Assembly (NCBI RefSeq): GCF_001858325.1
Contig: NZ_MBPP01000034.1
Location: 62,001 to 126,000 of the forward strand
Length of the DNA: 64,000 nt
Reading direction: 5' to 3'
From: Marinobacter sp. AC-23
Lineage (GTDB): Bacteria; Pseudomonadota; Gammaproteobacteria; Pseudomonadales; Oleiphilaceae
Below are positions 1 through 8,670 of this stretch, piece after piece. The first letter of the stretch is position 1. Every line of letters begins with the position of its first letter. The notes under the pieces are model-generated. The model was not told the DNA's origin and did not search any database. It worked only from the letters and a program-made list of their open reading frames with translations. The position numbers and the translations under genes were made by a program.

Positions 1-589
1 TCGGGAAATCCCACCGTTTAAGAATTGCAGCACCGATTCTTGGGTGCAGTTCGTCAATGACGTTGTCCAGCATGATGCTGCTGATCTGCACGTCTTCGTC
101 TTCCACGTAGCGCAAAATGGGCAGCACGCCGATCAGGTGAACCAAGCCCGCCAAGGTCGCCTGGTCCGGCTTCAGTTTAGTGTAATGCTGGGCCAATACG
201 TGGCAAACGCCCGCTACTTCGGTACTGGTCTGCCAGGTTGCGCGCAGGCGTTTGTCGATCATCTCAGAGGTTGCCTGGAACATCTGCTGCATGGCCAGGC
301 CCATGGCCAGGTTGCTGGTGTAGACCATTCCTAGCCGGCTTACCGCCATGTTCAGATTCTCTATCGCGCGGTTGCCCCGAAAAAGTGGGCTGTTGCAGAC
401 ACGGATGATGCGAGCAGAGAGTGCTGTGTCATTGCTAATGACCTTAACCAGATCACCAATGGCAGAGTCTTCTGACTCGGCGATCTCGCGCACCTGAAGT
501 GCCGCTTCGGGCAAAGTTGGGAGTACCAGCTTGTCGTTTTCAATAGCGGCGGTGAGGTCCGCTTTGATGGTTTCAGAAATATTCGACAT
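1..589 (-). CDS. HDOD domain signalling protein (partial, C-terminus outside window)
   Basis: The minus-strand frame starts at an ATG at 589 and runs off the left edge, giving about 196 residues. It reads as an HDOD domain: LPTLPEAALQVREIAE near residues 23-38, then SNDTALSARIIRVCNSPLF and a later LAGLVHLIGVLP. HDOD domains are catalytically dead relatives of HD phosphohydrolases and usually act as protein-interaction or signalling modules. It lies downstream of ygfZ on the same strand but has a 118-base gap with a promoter-like sequence of its own. Anything fused C-terminally would be outside the window. This is the first of three HDOD proteins here. Confidence 0.85.
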   Translation of the reverse strand, partial: MSNISETIKADLTAAIENDKLVLPTLPEAALQVREIAESEDSAIGDLVKVISNDTALSARIIRVCNSPLFRGNRAIENLNMAVSRLGMVYTSNLAMGLAMQQMFQATSEMIDKRLRATWQTSTEVAGVCHVLAQHYTKLKPDQATLAGLVHLIGVLPILRYVEDEDVQISSIMLDNVIDELHPRIGAAILKRWDFP

Positions 590-673
590 GGTTTGGCAAG
601 GGTCCGCTTGTCAGATCGGGCGGTCCGTCATGCTAGTGAGCGGACAACCCGAGGATCAAAATTGTGAACTCTA

Positions 674-706
674 TTTATAGCAAAATTTTGCGGGCTTTCC
701 TGTCAA
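674..706 (-). promoter_or_regulatory. Candidate sigma-70 promoter for the HDOD gene
   Basis: On the minus strand TTGACA (701-706) is followed by TATAAA (674-679) preceded by TGC, an extended -10. The 21-base spacer is longer than the ideal 17, so this is only a candidate. It sits in the gap between ygfZ and the HDOD start. Confidence 0.3.
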
Positions 707-707
707 C

Positions 708-1718
708 TTATGTATCCTTTGGTGCTGCGCCTTCTCTCTCGGTAACCGTGTATGGCAGCGGCCGCTGCTCCAACACTGCATCTGGCTGGCCGTCTGCCAA
801 CAGCTTGCCGCTGACAGCGTTGTGCCGGATAACCGCAAGCAATTCGCAAGAACCGTCATTGAAACCCACTGCGTTTACGACTTCGCCCACGGAACGCTCA
901 CCCGCCATGATGGAGGTTCCAGGTGCGGGTATGGAGTTAGCCTCTGCAACGTGAAAGCGGAACAGGCTCTTTTTGAGCTGCCCAAGAAAGTGCATGCGGG
1001 CGATCACTTCCTGGCCGGTGTAGCAGCCTTTCTTGAAATGCACGCCGCCCAGATGTTGCAAGTTAAGCATTTGCGGTACATAGGATTCGCTGGTCGTCGT
1101 GGTCAGCATGGGAACACCCGCCGCAATTTCGGAGGCCTGCCAGTCTGCAAGCGTCTTCTCTGGGATGTTGTCCAGTTCCAGATCGATTGCGCTGGTTTGC
1201 CACAGCTCAAAGCGGGGCAGCCCCTCGCCTGTATTTTCTGTTCGGATCAGGAACCCTGATTCCAGCGCCAGCGTATCTCCCGGGGATGTCAGGTTGTTGA
1301 AGCCTTCTCCAGAAAGGCTCGACGCAGCCTCATTGCCCAGCAGCCCAATGATTTGACCGTCGGTCTGTGTCTCCATGGAGGTGCCACGAAAGAGCATCAT
1401 GTATTTGCGCAGGTGAGCTGTGATCGACTCTGCCAGTTCAGTGGGCAGGTCCAGCAGTATGTCCTCTCCATCCCGGACCAAACGAGTCAGGCAGTAAGCC
1501 CGGCCTTTGGGCGTAGCACCCGTGGCGCGGGGTGATGTGCCGATTTTTACGTCATCAAGATTTTGGCTTAACTGGCCCTGCAGGAATTTGTCCGTACCTG
1601 AGCCAGAAATGCGAACCAAAACGCGGTTGGTCAGCAGAACGCGGCCAGAAACCGGGGAGGGGAGCTCGGCTGATGCGTAAACAGGCGGGGCTGAAGCAGC
1701 TGTATCTGTACCAGTCAT
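708..1718 (-). CDS. ygfZ: YgfZ/GcvT-like folate-binding Fe-S cluster assembly protein
   Basis: 336 residues. The family signature KGCYTGQEV lies at residues 230-238 and is followed by IARMHFLGQLKK, which identifies YgfZ. YgfZ is a GcvT fold protein that binds tetrahydrofolate and supports biogenesis or repair of some iron-sulfur enzymes; the Cys of the signature (residue 232) is the functional residue in the E. coli protein. The gene follows nadB-sdhE-ygfX on the same strand, the same neighbourhood as in Pseudomonas. Both NadA of the NAD pathway and succinate dehydrogenase are Fe-S proteins, so the grouping makes sense. No damage is seen. Confidence 0.93.
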   Translation of the reverse strand: MTGTDTAASAPPVYASAELPSPVSGRVLLTNRVLVRISGSGTDKFLQGQLSQNLDDVKIGTSPRATGATPKGRAYCLTRLVRDGEDILLDLPTELAESITAHLRKYMMLFRGTSMETQTDGQIIGLLGNEAASSLSGEGFNNLTSPGDTLALESGFLIRTENTGEGLPRFELWQTSAIDLELDNIPEKTLADWQASEIAAGVPMLTTTTSESYVPQMLNLQHLGGVHFKKGCYTGQEVIARMHFLGQLKKSLFRFHVAEANSIPAPGTSIMAGERSVGEVVNAVGFNDGSCELLAVIRHNAVSGKLLADGQPDAVLEQRPLPYTVTEREGAAPKDT

Positions 1719-1751
1719 GGGGAACTCCGGGCAAAAATACTATTCAAAGGA

Positions 1752-2240
1752 TTACTGAGTGCGACCCAACCGGAGCCACATTCTCAGACGACGAAACTGA
1801 TCTTCCGGAACATTACCGGCAATTCGTGTGCCGGAGAGTAACACAACCGGGTATGAAGCAGATCTGGTGGCTATCGGGCGCAGTTTCAAGAGTACAACTT
1901 TGGAACTGATACGGCTCGACGGGCAGGCGGTAACAGCGAGAGTTTGTCCGCTACCAAGGCGTGCATAGAGGGTGTTCTGATCCTGGCATAGCCCCAGAAC
2001 GGCCGACTGGCCCGCCAGTAGCCCATTGAGCCGGTACTGGAATATGGCACCCGCGAAGGTCAGTGGGGCGAGTGCGAACATCCAGTGTTTTTCAGATGCC
2101 CCGGTAATCAGCACAAACGCGCTGGCAACCAGCCATGGAGCGGCTGCCAGGCAACCCGCTGCAGTACAGCGCGTTAATGTTAGGTCAATCTGGTTGGACA
2201 CGGGCGAGGATAATGTCAACGATGCGCTGGAGATCTGCAT
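1752..2240 (-). CDS. ygfX: YgfX-like (CptA) membrane protein
   Basis: Up to 162 residues with two adjacent hydrophobic segments near residues 29-65, followed by a soluble tail. This is the shape of YgfX/CptA, a small inner-membrane protein encoded next to sdhE. In E. coli it was proposed as a toxin affecting FtsZ/MreB, but its true role is unsettled. The ATG at 2240 overlaps sdhE by 56 bases; an in-frame GTG at 2201 would give a 17-base overlap and a more typical N-terminus, so the start is uncertain. Identification rests on position, size and topology more than on a motif. Confidence 0.68.
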   Translation of the reverse strand: MQISSASLTLSSPVSNQIDLTLTRCTAAGCLAAAPWLVASAFVLITGASEKHWMFALAPLTFAGAIFQYRLNGLLAGQSAVLGLCQDQNTLYARLGSGQTLAVTACPSSRISSKVVLLKLRPIATRSASYPVVLLSGTRIAGNVPEDQFRRLRMWLRLGRTQ

Positions 2241-2475
2241 CGTCGGGGCGGCTGCGCTGCATGAACCACTCGAAAATGTCTGTATCCTCGCAGATCAGCA
2301 GCTTTTCGTAGCGTTCCTGGTCTGCTTTGTCCAAATCCCGATAGGCTTCTTCCAAAAACGGAATCAGCAGGACATCCAATTCCAGCATGCCACGGCGGCT
2401 GTGCCACCAGAGGCGGTTGAAATCCGAGTTGTCCGCAGGGGGCTGGGTGTCTTGCATAGTTGCTCTCTTGGTCAT
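2185..2475 (-). CDS. sdhE: SdhE, FAD assembly factor for succinate dehydrogenase
   Basis: 96 residues of the Sdh5/DUF339 family. The diagnostic RGMLELD motif (RGxxE, residues 28-34) and the helical run EEAYRDL...[17 protein letters not shown] are present. SdhE promotes covalent attachment of FAD to SdhA. The start at 2475 has an AAAGGGA sequence just upstream; an in-frame ATG at 2457 is a possible alternative. It begins five bases after the nadB stop, so the two are almost certainly co-transcribed, and ygfX follows with overlap. NadB is itself a FAD enzyme of the same superfamily as SdhA. Confidence 0.93.
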   Translation of the reverse strand: MTKRATMQDTQPPADNSDFNRLWWHSRRGMLELDVLLIPFLEEAYRDLDKADQERYEKLLICEDTDIFEWFMQRSRPDDADLQRIVDIILARVQPD

Positions 2476-2480
2476 TCCCT

Positions 2481-4106
2481 TTACGGCGAAGGGGTTCTGT
2501 AGGTTGTTGGTATCAGTACAGTATCACGGGCCTCGTGTAGCAGTCCCGGATAATCCAGTGTGTAGTGCAGGCCACGGCTTTCCTTGCGTTGCAAAGCGGC
2601 GCAGATAATCAGGTCGGACACGGTGACCAGATTCCTGAGTTCCAGGAGGTCGTTGGTTACCCGGTAGTTGCTGTAAAACTCGCCGATTTCCTGGGACAGA
2701 AGGTCCACTCTGTGCTTTGCCCGCTGAAGGCGCTTCGTGGTGCGCACGATGCCTACGTAATCCCACATGAAGTGGCGTAATTCGTCCCAGTTGTGAGAAA
2801 TCACGACGTCTTCATCAGAGTCCCGTACCTGGCTTTCGTCCCATGCCGGGGCCTCGGGCGGGGGCGGAATGTCTGCTTCCCTGCGTGTGATGTCGGCGGC
2901 AGCGGCCCGGCCATAGACCAGGCACTCCAGTAGCGAGTTGCTCGCCATGCGGTTGGCGCCATGAAGCCCGGTAAACCCGGCTTCCCCGACCACGTAAAGC
3001 TGATTGATGTCGGTTCGTGCCCGCTTATCGCTGACAATACCGCCACAGGTATAGTGCGCCGCTGGCACGACAGGAATCGGTTCGCGAGTAATGTCGATGC
3101 CAAACTCGAGGCATTTCTCGTAAATGGTGGGGAAATGATGCCGGATGAAATCCTCCGGTTTATGGCTTATGTCCAGATACAGGTGGTCTGCCCCCAGCCG
3201 TTTCATCTCATGGTCAATGGCTCGGGCCACTATATCCCGTGGCGCCAGCTCGCCTCGCTTGTCGAACCGATCCATAAAGCGGGAGCCGTCCGGCAGTTTC
3301 AATAATCCACCTTCGCCCCGAACCGCTTCAGTAATCAGGAATGACTTGGCGTGGGGGTGGTACAGGCAGGTCGGGTGGAACTGGTTAAATTCCATGTTGG
3401 CCACGCGGCAGCCTGCACGCCAGGCCATGGCAATACCGTCCCCGGATGCACCGTCGGGGTTGGTGGTATATCGGTACGCCTTGGACGCGCCACCGGTTGC
3501 AATCACGGTGAAGCGCGCTCGAAAAAGCTCCACATGGTTATCTTCAAGGTTCAGTATGTAAGCGCCAACGCAGCGATTGCCCGGAAGGGCCAGCTTGCGA
3601 TTGGTAATCAGATCCACTGCAACACGTCCGGATCTAAGCTCGATGTTGGGTCGGGCCTGGGCCTGAGCTGTTAAGGTTGTAGAGACAGCATGCCCGGTGG
3701 CATCGGCGGCGTGAATAATACGCCGGTGGCTGTGGCCGCCTTCACGGGTAAGGTGTAGTTGAGCATCTGTGTCCCGGGTAAAATCAACCCCGATATCGAT
3801 GAGCCACTCAATGCTTGTTTTGCTGTGATCCACTGTGAAGCGCACGGCCTCTTCGTTGCACAGGCCTCCGCCTGCTGAGAGGGTATCCTGCACATGGTTT
3901 TCGGTGGAATCCTGGTCGTCCAGAACCGCGGCTATGCCGCCCTGGGCCCAGAGTGTCGCGCCGCTGCTGATGTCAGCCTTGCTGACAACGCATACTTTTA
4001 AGTGCTCTGGCAGGTTGAGCGCAACGGTCAGGCCGGCGGCGCCGCTGCCAATAATAAGAACATCGTATTCATAGGGCTGTGGCATCGGTTCGTTATCGCA
4101 GGCCAT
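2481..4106 (-). CDS. nadB: L-aspartate oxidase
   Basis: 541 residues. It oxidises aspartate to iminoaspartate in the first step of de novo NAD synthesis. The FAD-binding GSGAAG is at residues 20-25, the substrate-region [17 protein letters not shown] is near 125-141, and a C-terminal FAD segment [19 protein letters not shown] is near 369-387, followed by the helical succinate-dehydrogenase-type C-terminus. A second ATG at 4085 is an alternative start; neither has a clear ribosome site. It is divergent from the sigma-E operon, the same arrangement as nadB-algU in Pseudomonas aeruginosa, and leads the nadB-sdhE-ygfX-ygfZ set. Confidence 0.96.
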   Translation of the reverse strand: MACDNEPMPQPYEYDVLIIGSGAAGLTVALNLPEHLKVCVVSKADISSGATLWAQGGIAAVLDDQDSTENHVQDTLSAGGGLCNEEAVRFTVDHSKTSIEWLIDIGVDFTRDTDAQLHLTREGGHSHRRIIHAADATGHAVSTTLTAQAQARPNIELRSGRVAVDLITNRKLALPGNRCVGAYILNLEDNHVELFRARFTVIATGGASKAYRYTTNPDGASGDGIAMAWRAGCRVANMEFNQFHPTCLYHPHAKSFLITEAVRGEGGLLKLPDGSRFMDRFDKRGELAPRDIVARAIDHEMKRLGADHLYLDISHKPEDFIRHHFPTIYEKCLEFGIDITREPIPVVPAAHYTCGGIVSDKRARTDINQLYVVGEAGFTGLHGANRMASNSLLECLVYGRAAAADITRREADIPPPPEAPAWDESQVRDSDEDVVISHNWDELRHFMWDYVGIVRTTKRLQRAKHRVDLLSQEIGEFYSNYRVTNDLLELRNLVTVSDLIICAALQRKESRGLHYTLDYPGLLHEARDTVLIPTTYRTPSP

Positions 4107-4122
4107 AATGTAGACGTGTATT

Positions 4123-4149
4123 GAACTAAACTTTACGCTTGCTGTCTAT
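4123..4149 (+). promoter_or_regulatory. Candidate sigma-E (AlgU)-type promoter upstream of rpoE
   Basis: GAACTA at 4123-4128, a 16-base spacer, then TCTAT at 4145-4149. This is a close match to the sigma-E/AlgU consensus GAACTT-N16/17-TCTGA. It lies about 70 bases upstream of the preferred rpoE start in the nadB-rpoE divergent gap. Autoregulation of rpoE/algU from such a promoter is well established in enterobacteria and Pseudomonas. Confidence 0.55.
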
Positions 4150-4218
4150 TTGGCCTGACGGATGACTAGCCAAGTAGGCAAGGTTGTCCTTTTCATAAAC
4201 GGGCGCCGGACAGAGAGC

Positions 4219-4902
4219 ATGAATCATCAGAAACTCGTATCGGCCGAAAAACTGGCCATGAAACCGGAGAGCACCGGCGCAGCGACCATGGCCCCTAATG
4301 ACCAAAAACAGGCTGAGCAGCCAGATCGCCAGACCGACCTGCAACTTGTTCGCAAAGTCCGGAACGGAGATCGTGCAGCTTTTGATTTGCTGGTAGTTAA
4401 ATACCAGTCAAGGGTGGCCTCTATTATCAGCCGATATGTTTACGACAGCCAGGAAGTGATGGATCTTGCCCAGGAAGCGTTTATCAAAGCGTACCGTGCC
4501 ATTGACCGCTTTCGTGGCGACAGCGCCTTTTATACCTGGCTTTACCGCATTGCGGTGAACACCGCGAAAAACCATCTTGAGTCCCGTAGCCGAAGGCCCC
4601 AGGGTAGTGCCGATTCTGCCGAGGCGGAGAATTTTGATGACGGGCGACGGTTACGTGACATCGCCTCGCCGGAGCGCCTGCTTCAGCGTGATCAGCTGCA
4701 GAAAGAGCTGAACAATGCCATTGCAAGTCTGCCAGAGGAACTGCGGTCGGCGTTCCTGCTACGAGAGTATGACGGGCTCAGTTATGAAGATATTGCGCGG
4801 ATATTAGAGTGTCCTATTGGGACCGTGCGCTCGCGTATTTTCCGGGCCAGGGATGCTGTTGATCGGCACCTGGGACCCTTGCTAAACCATTCTGTGACGT
4901 AA
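4219..4902 (+). CDS. rpoE: RNA polymerase sigma factor RpoE / AlgU (sigma-E)
   Basis: An ECF sigma factor with region 2 (VMDLAQEAFIKAYRAIDRF, including FYTWLYRIAVNTAKNHL) and region 4 (LSYEDIARILECPIGTVRSR). It directs transcription of envelope-stress genes. I prefer the ATG at 4219, but the homologous part begins only around DRQTDLQLVRK, so internal ATGs at 4258 or 4288, or an upstream in-frame start at 4162, are possible. The N-terminal extension of 25-45 residues is unusual against the roughly 190-residue family. It is followed by its anti-sigma genes and preceded by a sigma-E-like promoter, which suggests autoregulation. Confidence 0.95.
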   Translation: MNHQKLVSAEKLAMKPESTGAATMAPNDQKQAEQPDRQTDLQLVRKVRNGDRAAFDLLVVKYQSRVASIISRYVYDSQEVMDLAQEAFIKAYRAIDRFRGDSAFYTWLYRIAVNTAKNHLESRSRRPQGSADSAEAENFDDGRRLRDIASPERLLQRDQLQKELNNAIASLPEELRSAFLLREYDGLSYEDIARILECPIGTVRSRIFRARDAVDRHLGPLLNHSVT

Positions 4903-4917
4903 TTGAAGGTGCATCCT

Positions 4918-5490
4918 ATGGATGATCGTCTCCGAGAAACACTGTCTGCCATGATGGACGATGAAGCCGACGAACTTTCAGTTCGGCGATTGTTGTCCCA
5001 TGAGGATCAAGCCGATGTGCGCGCCCAGTGGCAGCGTTGGCAGGGGGTGCATGATTTGATGCACCGAGGCCACTCACCGGCTGAGAGTGTGGATGTAAGT
5101 GTCGCCGTACGCGAGGCCCTGGATGGCCGTGCCAGGTCGCGGGCCCCAGTTGTGTCGCAGCACCGTGAGGAGCCGCGACGATGGCAGTGGTCAGCCGCAG
5201 TGGCAATGGTTGCCGCAGCTTTACTGGTTGGCTTTGGGGCAGGCGCGGGCTGGGAGTCCGGCGAGATCTCTCCTGATGAACTGGCATCGGTGCCTGTAAC
5301 CGAGGCGCCTGAAATTGAACTGACAGATAGTGATTTGCCGGTTCAGGAAGTTGCTTTACAGGGGCTTGACGAGAAACAGAGGGAGTACATGAACCGCTAT
5401 CTTCTAGAGCACGCTCAGCACAACAGTGTGGGTGTGGGGCAGGGCTCAGTGAGCTATGCCCGTCTTGTCAGTGCTAGTGGCAGCTACTGA
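4918..5490 (+). CDS. mucA: Anti-sigma-E factor RseA / MucA
   Basis: 190 residues from the ATG at 4918, preceded by GAAGGTG. The N-terminal cytosolic domain begins DDRLRETLSAMMDDEADELSV, the typical RseA/MucA sigma-binding start. A single membrane span (WSAAVAMVAAALLVGFGAG) lies near residues 93-111, followed by a periplasmic domain. It holds sigma-E at the membrane until it is cut by regulated proteolysis (DegS/AlgW, then RseP). It starts 15 bases after the rpoE stop, so the two are co-transcribed. The periplasmic tail ends VSYARLVSASGSY, not in a DegS-type C-terminus, as expected for the substrate. Confidence 0.92.
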   Translation: MDDRLRETLSAMMDDEADELSVRRLLSHEDQADVRAQWQRWQGVHDLMHRGHSPAESVDVSVAVREALDGRARSRAPVVSQHREEPRRWQWSAAVAMVAAALLVGFGAGAGWESGEISPDELASVPVTEAPEIELTDSDLPVQEVALQGLDEKQREYMNRYLLEHAQHNSVGVGQGSVSYARLVSASGSY

Positions 5491-5511
5491 TTGACCGTAT
5501 TAAAGGTGACC

Positions 5512-6555
5512 ATGAAAAAAGCCGGTACTTACAGCTTGCGCCTGATTAACTGGTCATTGCCCGCGCTTCTGGCGCTTATATTGGCTATGGCCACGCCAGC
5601 CTATGGTGTTACGGAAGAAAAAACAGCAGCCTACTGGCTCGAGCGCCTGGGGCCCGCTCTTAATATGACGACCTATCGGGGTGTGTTCGTATACGCCAGG
5701 GGCTCCAGTGTTCACTCCATGCAAATAGCCCATCGTTATCACAAAGGAGTCGTGGAGGAGCGTCTGGTTTTACAGGACGGCGCCAGCGGTGAGATTGTTC
5801 GGCGCGGCATGAATGTGGTCTGCGTGCTGCCGGAGCAAGGCAAGATGCAGCTGGAACAGATCATCCCTTCTGGCCCTTTTGCAGAGGCGCTTGCCAGCCA
5901 GCTTGTTCCGGTTAGCCGGTGGTATCGTGCTGAATTGCAAGGCGAGGGCCGTATCGCCGGCTATGATGTGGTGATTGTTGCACTGACGGCTAAAGACCAG
6001 CATAGATACAGTCATCGCTTGTGGCTGGAGAAATCTACCGGGCTTTTGGTGAAAAGCCACGTTCGAGCAGCCGGTGGCGAGGTGCTGGAGCATTTTCAGT
6101 TTACCAACCTTGAGATCACTGACGCTATTCCTGACAACGAATTTGAAATTCGCTCTGAGGGTCGTGAAATTTCCCGCACACTGAACGGGGAGGGAGCTCA
6201 GGCTGATTCTCAGAACGGATTTTCCAGCGCATCGCGTAAGCAGGGCTGGCACCTTGGCTGGCGCCCGGACGGGTTTGAGCCGGCCGCAGCACCAAGCTCT
6301 GGTAAGGGGCAGGCTGTTGCATTTTCAGATGGGTTGGCGGCATTCTCAGTGTTTGTTGAGCCTGCCGGTACCGTGCATATGCCCACGGGTGCTTCCCGCA
6401 TAGGAGCAACAACCATTTATATGCGCCATATGCAGAGCGAAAATAATGCATTTCTGGTGACGGTTGTGGGTGAGTTACCACCGGCATCTGCTCGCCAGGT
6501 GGCCGACTCAGTGCAAATTGACGAAGCCTTTGTGCTGGGTGCGAGCGATCAATGA
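5512..6555 (+). CDS. mucB: Sigma-E regulatory protein RseB / MucB
   Basis: 347 residues from the ATG at 5512, which has AAAGGTG upstream. A signal peptide (hydrophobic SLPALLALILAMATPAYG) is followed by the lipoprotein-carrier-like MucB/RseB fold, starting AAYWLERLGPALNMTTYRGVF, and a smaller C-terminal domain. RseB binds the periplasmic part of RseA/MucA, shields it from DegS-type cleavage and senses mislocalised lipopolysaccharide or lipoproteins. It follows mucA by 21 bases and overlaps rseC by four, consistent with one operon. Length and domain order are normal. Confidence 0.94.
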   Translation: MKKAGTYSLRLINWSLPALLALILAMATPAYGVTEEKTAAYWLERLGPALNMTTYRGVFVYARGSSVHSMQIAHRYHKGVVEERLVLQDGASGEIVRRGMNVVCVLPEQGKMQLEQIIPSGPFAEALASQLVPVSRWYRAELQGEGRIAGYDVVIVALTAKDQHRYSHRLWLEKSTGLLVKSHVRAAGGEVLEHFQFTNLEITDAIPDNEFEIRSEGREISRTLNGEGAQADSQNGFSSASRKQGWHLGWRPDGFEPAAAPSSGKGQAVAFSDGLAAFSVFVEPAGTVHMPTGASRIGATTIYMRHMQSENNAFLVTVVGELPPASARQVADSVQIDEAFVLGASDQ

Positions 6556-7019
6556 TTACGGAGTCTGGAAAAGTTGTTGCCGTTACCGACGAGCATGCCT
6601 GGGTACAGACCATTCGCACCAGTGCTTGCCAGAGTTGTGCAGCACGTAATGGCTGCGGACAAAAGGTATTGGCCTCGGCAACTGGAGGCCGGGCTAATCA
6701 GGTGCGTGTCGTTAATTCTGTGAATGCGTGTGTTGGCGAAGAAGTGACACTTGGTATTGATGAAAGCGCGCTCCTTGGCGCCTCATTGCTTGTGTATGCG
6801 CTTCCGTTATTGCTTTTGGTGACGGCCAGTATGATTGGGCATCATCTGTCCGGAGGCAATGATTTCGCAGCTATCTTGGGCGCTGCGGCCGGTCTTGCAT
6901 TGGGCTTTTTGATAAGTCGACAGTTACAACGCCGGAATGCCGGCAGTTATGAACCCAGGCTGCTCCGGGTGAACCGCATCCCAGCTGGAATGGTCGCTCA
7001 TCCCGACTCGCTAACCTGA
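6552..7019 (+). CDS. rseC: RseC / MucC family membrane protein
   Basis: 155 residues. A cysteine cluster CQSCAARNGCG at about residues 26-36 (Cys-x2-Cys-x5-Cys) precedes two membrane spans: LLGASLLVYALPLLLLVTA, and a second at ILGAAAGLALGFLIS. This is the RseC/MucC layout. RseC works with the Rsx complex in reducing SoxR and has a modest positive effect on sigma-E. The ATG overlaps the mucB stop (ATGA). It completes the rpoE-mucA-mucB-rseC-mucD order found in Pseudomonas. Confidence 0.9.
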   Translation: MITESGKVVAVTDEHAWVQTIRTSACQSCAARNGCGQKVLASATGGRANQVRVVNSVNACVGEEVTLGIDESALLGASLLVYALPLLLLVTASMIGHHLSGGNDFAAILGAAAGLALGFLISRQLQRRNAGSYEPRLLRVNRIPAGMVAHPDSLT

Positions 7020-7046
7020 CATATCTGACATATAGGGGATTCTGAC

Positions 7047-8531
7047 ATGCGAAAAGCCACAACTGCAGTTAGCCGGTTTTCCCCGGCACCGCTCGGCCAG
7101 AGGGTGCTGGGTTCATTGATACCGACGCTGCTCGCTATCGTGCTTGTGGGTTGGAGCCAAACAGGTTTTGCGGATGGTTTGCCAGATTTTACCGAGCTGG
7201 TTGAGGAAAACGCCGACGCTGTCGTTAACATAAGCACCACTAGCACAGCGAGCGCCCCTACTGCTGCCAATAAGCGTTTTCGCGGCTTGCCCTTTGATGA
7301 GGGGCAGCTCGACCAGCTGCCAGAGTTTTTCCAAGATTTCTTTCGCGGACCTCAGTCACCCTTTGGCGGCGGGCCGAGTGAGCCCCGGCCGAGCCGCTCC
7401 ATGGGGTCAGGGTTTATTGTCTCTGCGGATGGCTATGTGTTGACCAATAATCACGTGGTTGAAGGTGCCGATGAGATCATTGTTCGGCTAAATGACCGTC
7501 GTGAGCTGCCGGCAACGCTGGTTGGCACGGACCCCCGTTCAGATATGGCTGTTTTGAAAATCGAGAATGGGGACGACCTGCCCGTAGTGAAAACAGGGAG
7601 CTCTAAAAACCTGAAAGTTGGTGAGTGGGTGTTTGCCATAGGCTCGCCCTTTGGTTTTGATTATACGGTTACAGCCGGCATAGTTAGTGCGCTGGGTCGC
7701 TCGCTCCCATCGGAAAACTACGTGCCGTTTATCCAGACCGATGTGGCCATCAACCCGGGTAACTCCGGTGGCCCGCTGTTCAATCTGGACGGTGAAGTTA
7801 TAGGTATTAACTCACAAATCTACACCCGTTCAGGGGGGTTCATGGGGGTTTCTTTTGCTATCCCCATTGACGATGCCATGAGCGTATTCCGCCAGATTCG
7901 TGACAAAGGTGTGGTTTCCCGCGGCTGGTTGGGCGTGCTGATTCAAGAAGTAAACCGCGACCTGGCGGAGTCGTTCGGCCTTAAACGCCCGCGGGGCGCG
8001 TTGATTGCAGAAGTGATGGATGGCTCGCCAGCCGAAGCCGGCGGCTTGCAGCCTGGTGACATCGTTCTTGAGTATGACGGTGACGACATTCAGCTTTCGT
8101 CGGATCTTCCTCCTATGGTGGGGCGCACCCCGATAGGTGATACAGCCCGCCTTATGGTTCTTCGTAGTGGAAAGGAGATCACACTGGATGTGGAAATCGG
8201 TCAACTGCCGGATGAGCGTGGTGCTCAGCAAGCTGCCCCTGCTGAAAGTGGGTCATCCGCCTCGCCCCTGGGGTTGACGGTTGAGCCTTTGCCGTCGGAT
8301 CTGGCTGATTCTATTGGTGTGTCGGAGGGCGTCGTCGTGCTGAGTGTTAATCGAGGGCCTGCTTATGATGCGGGTGTTCGTGCCCGGGATGTGATTACCG
8401 AAATCAACAGAAAAGCGGTATCGTCGGTTGAGGACTTTCAAAAAGCGGTCGCGGCCTTACCAGAAGGGCGGGCTGTGTCTGTTCGCGTTGTGCGCCAGGG
8501 GCGGGCAATCTATCTGGTAATGAAACCCTGA
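7047..8531 (+). CDS. mucD: Periplasmic serine protease MucD / DegP family
   Basis: 494 residues: signal peptide (hydrophobic near 24-40), trypsin-like domain with catalytic His136 (NNHVVEG), Asp166 (DPRSDMAVLKI) and Ser240 (NPGNSGGP), then two PDZ domains (from about 280, and from about 400 to the end). It degrades or refolds damaged envelope proteins and, in Pseudomonas, dampens sigma-E activation. It is the last gene of the operon and is followed by a strong terminator. Length and the full catalytic triad match the DegQ/MucD family. Confidence 0.96.
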   Translation: MRKATTAVSRFSPAPLGQRVLGSLIPTLLAIVLVGWSQTGFADGLPDFTELVEENADAVVNISTTSTASAPTAANKRFRGLPFDEGQLDQLPEFFQDFFRGPQSPFGGGPSEPRPSRSMGSGFIVSADGYVLTNNHVVEGADEIIVRLNDRRELPATLVGTDPRSDMAVLKIENGDDLPVVKTGSSKNLKVGEWVFAIGSPFGFDYTVTAGIVSALGRSLPSENYVPFIQTDVAINPGNSGGPLFNLDGEVIGINSQIYTRSGGFMGVSFAIPIDDAMSVFRQIRDKGVVSRGWLGVLIQEVNRDLAESFGLKRPRGALIAEVMDGSPAEAGGLQPGDIVLEYDGDDIQLSSDLPPMVGRTPIGDTARLMVLRSGKEITLDVEIGQLPDERGAQQAAPAESGSSASPLGLTVEPLPSDLADSIGVSEGVVVLSVNRGPAYDAGVRARDVITEINRKAVSSVEDFQKAVAALPEGRAVSVRVVRQGRAIYLVMKP

Positions 8532-8566
8532 TAGCGTGAGCTTGAATGCTCAACATATTATTGTAG

Positions 8567-8614
8567 AAAGCCTCCAGGCCTGATGTTTAAAACGACAGTC
8601 CTGGGGGCTTTTTT
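8567..8614 (+). terminator. Rho-independent terminator after mucD
   Basis: An AAAGCCTCCAGG arm and its near-complement CCTGGGGGCTTT enclose an 18-base loop and end in a run of six T (8609-8614). It closes the sigma-E operon 36 bases after the mucD stop. Confidence 0.85.
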
Positions 8615-8670
8615 GCTATACTGTCCAGCGTCAATAATAACAGCGGCCACGGAATGGACCAGGTCAGATT

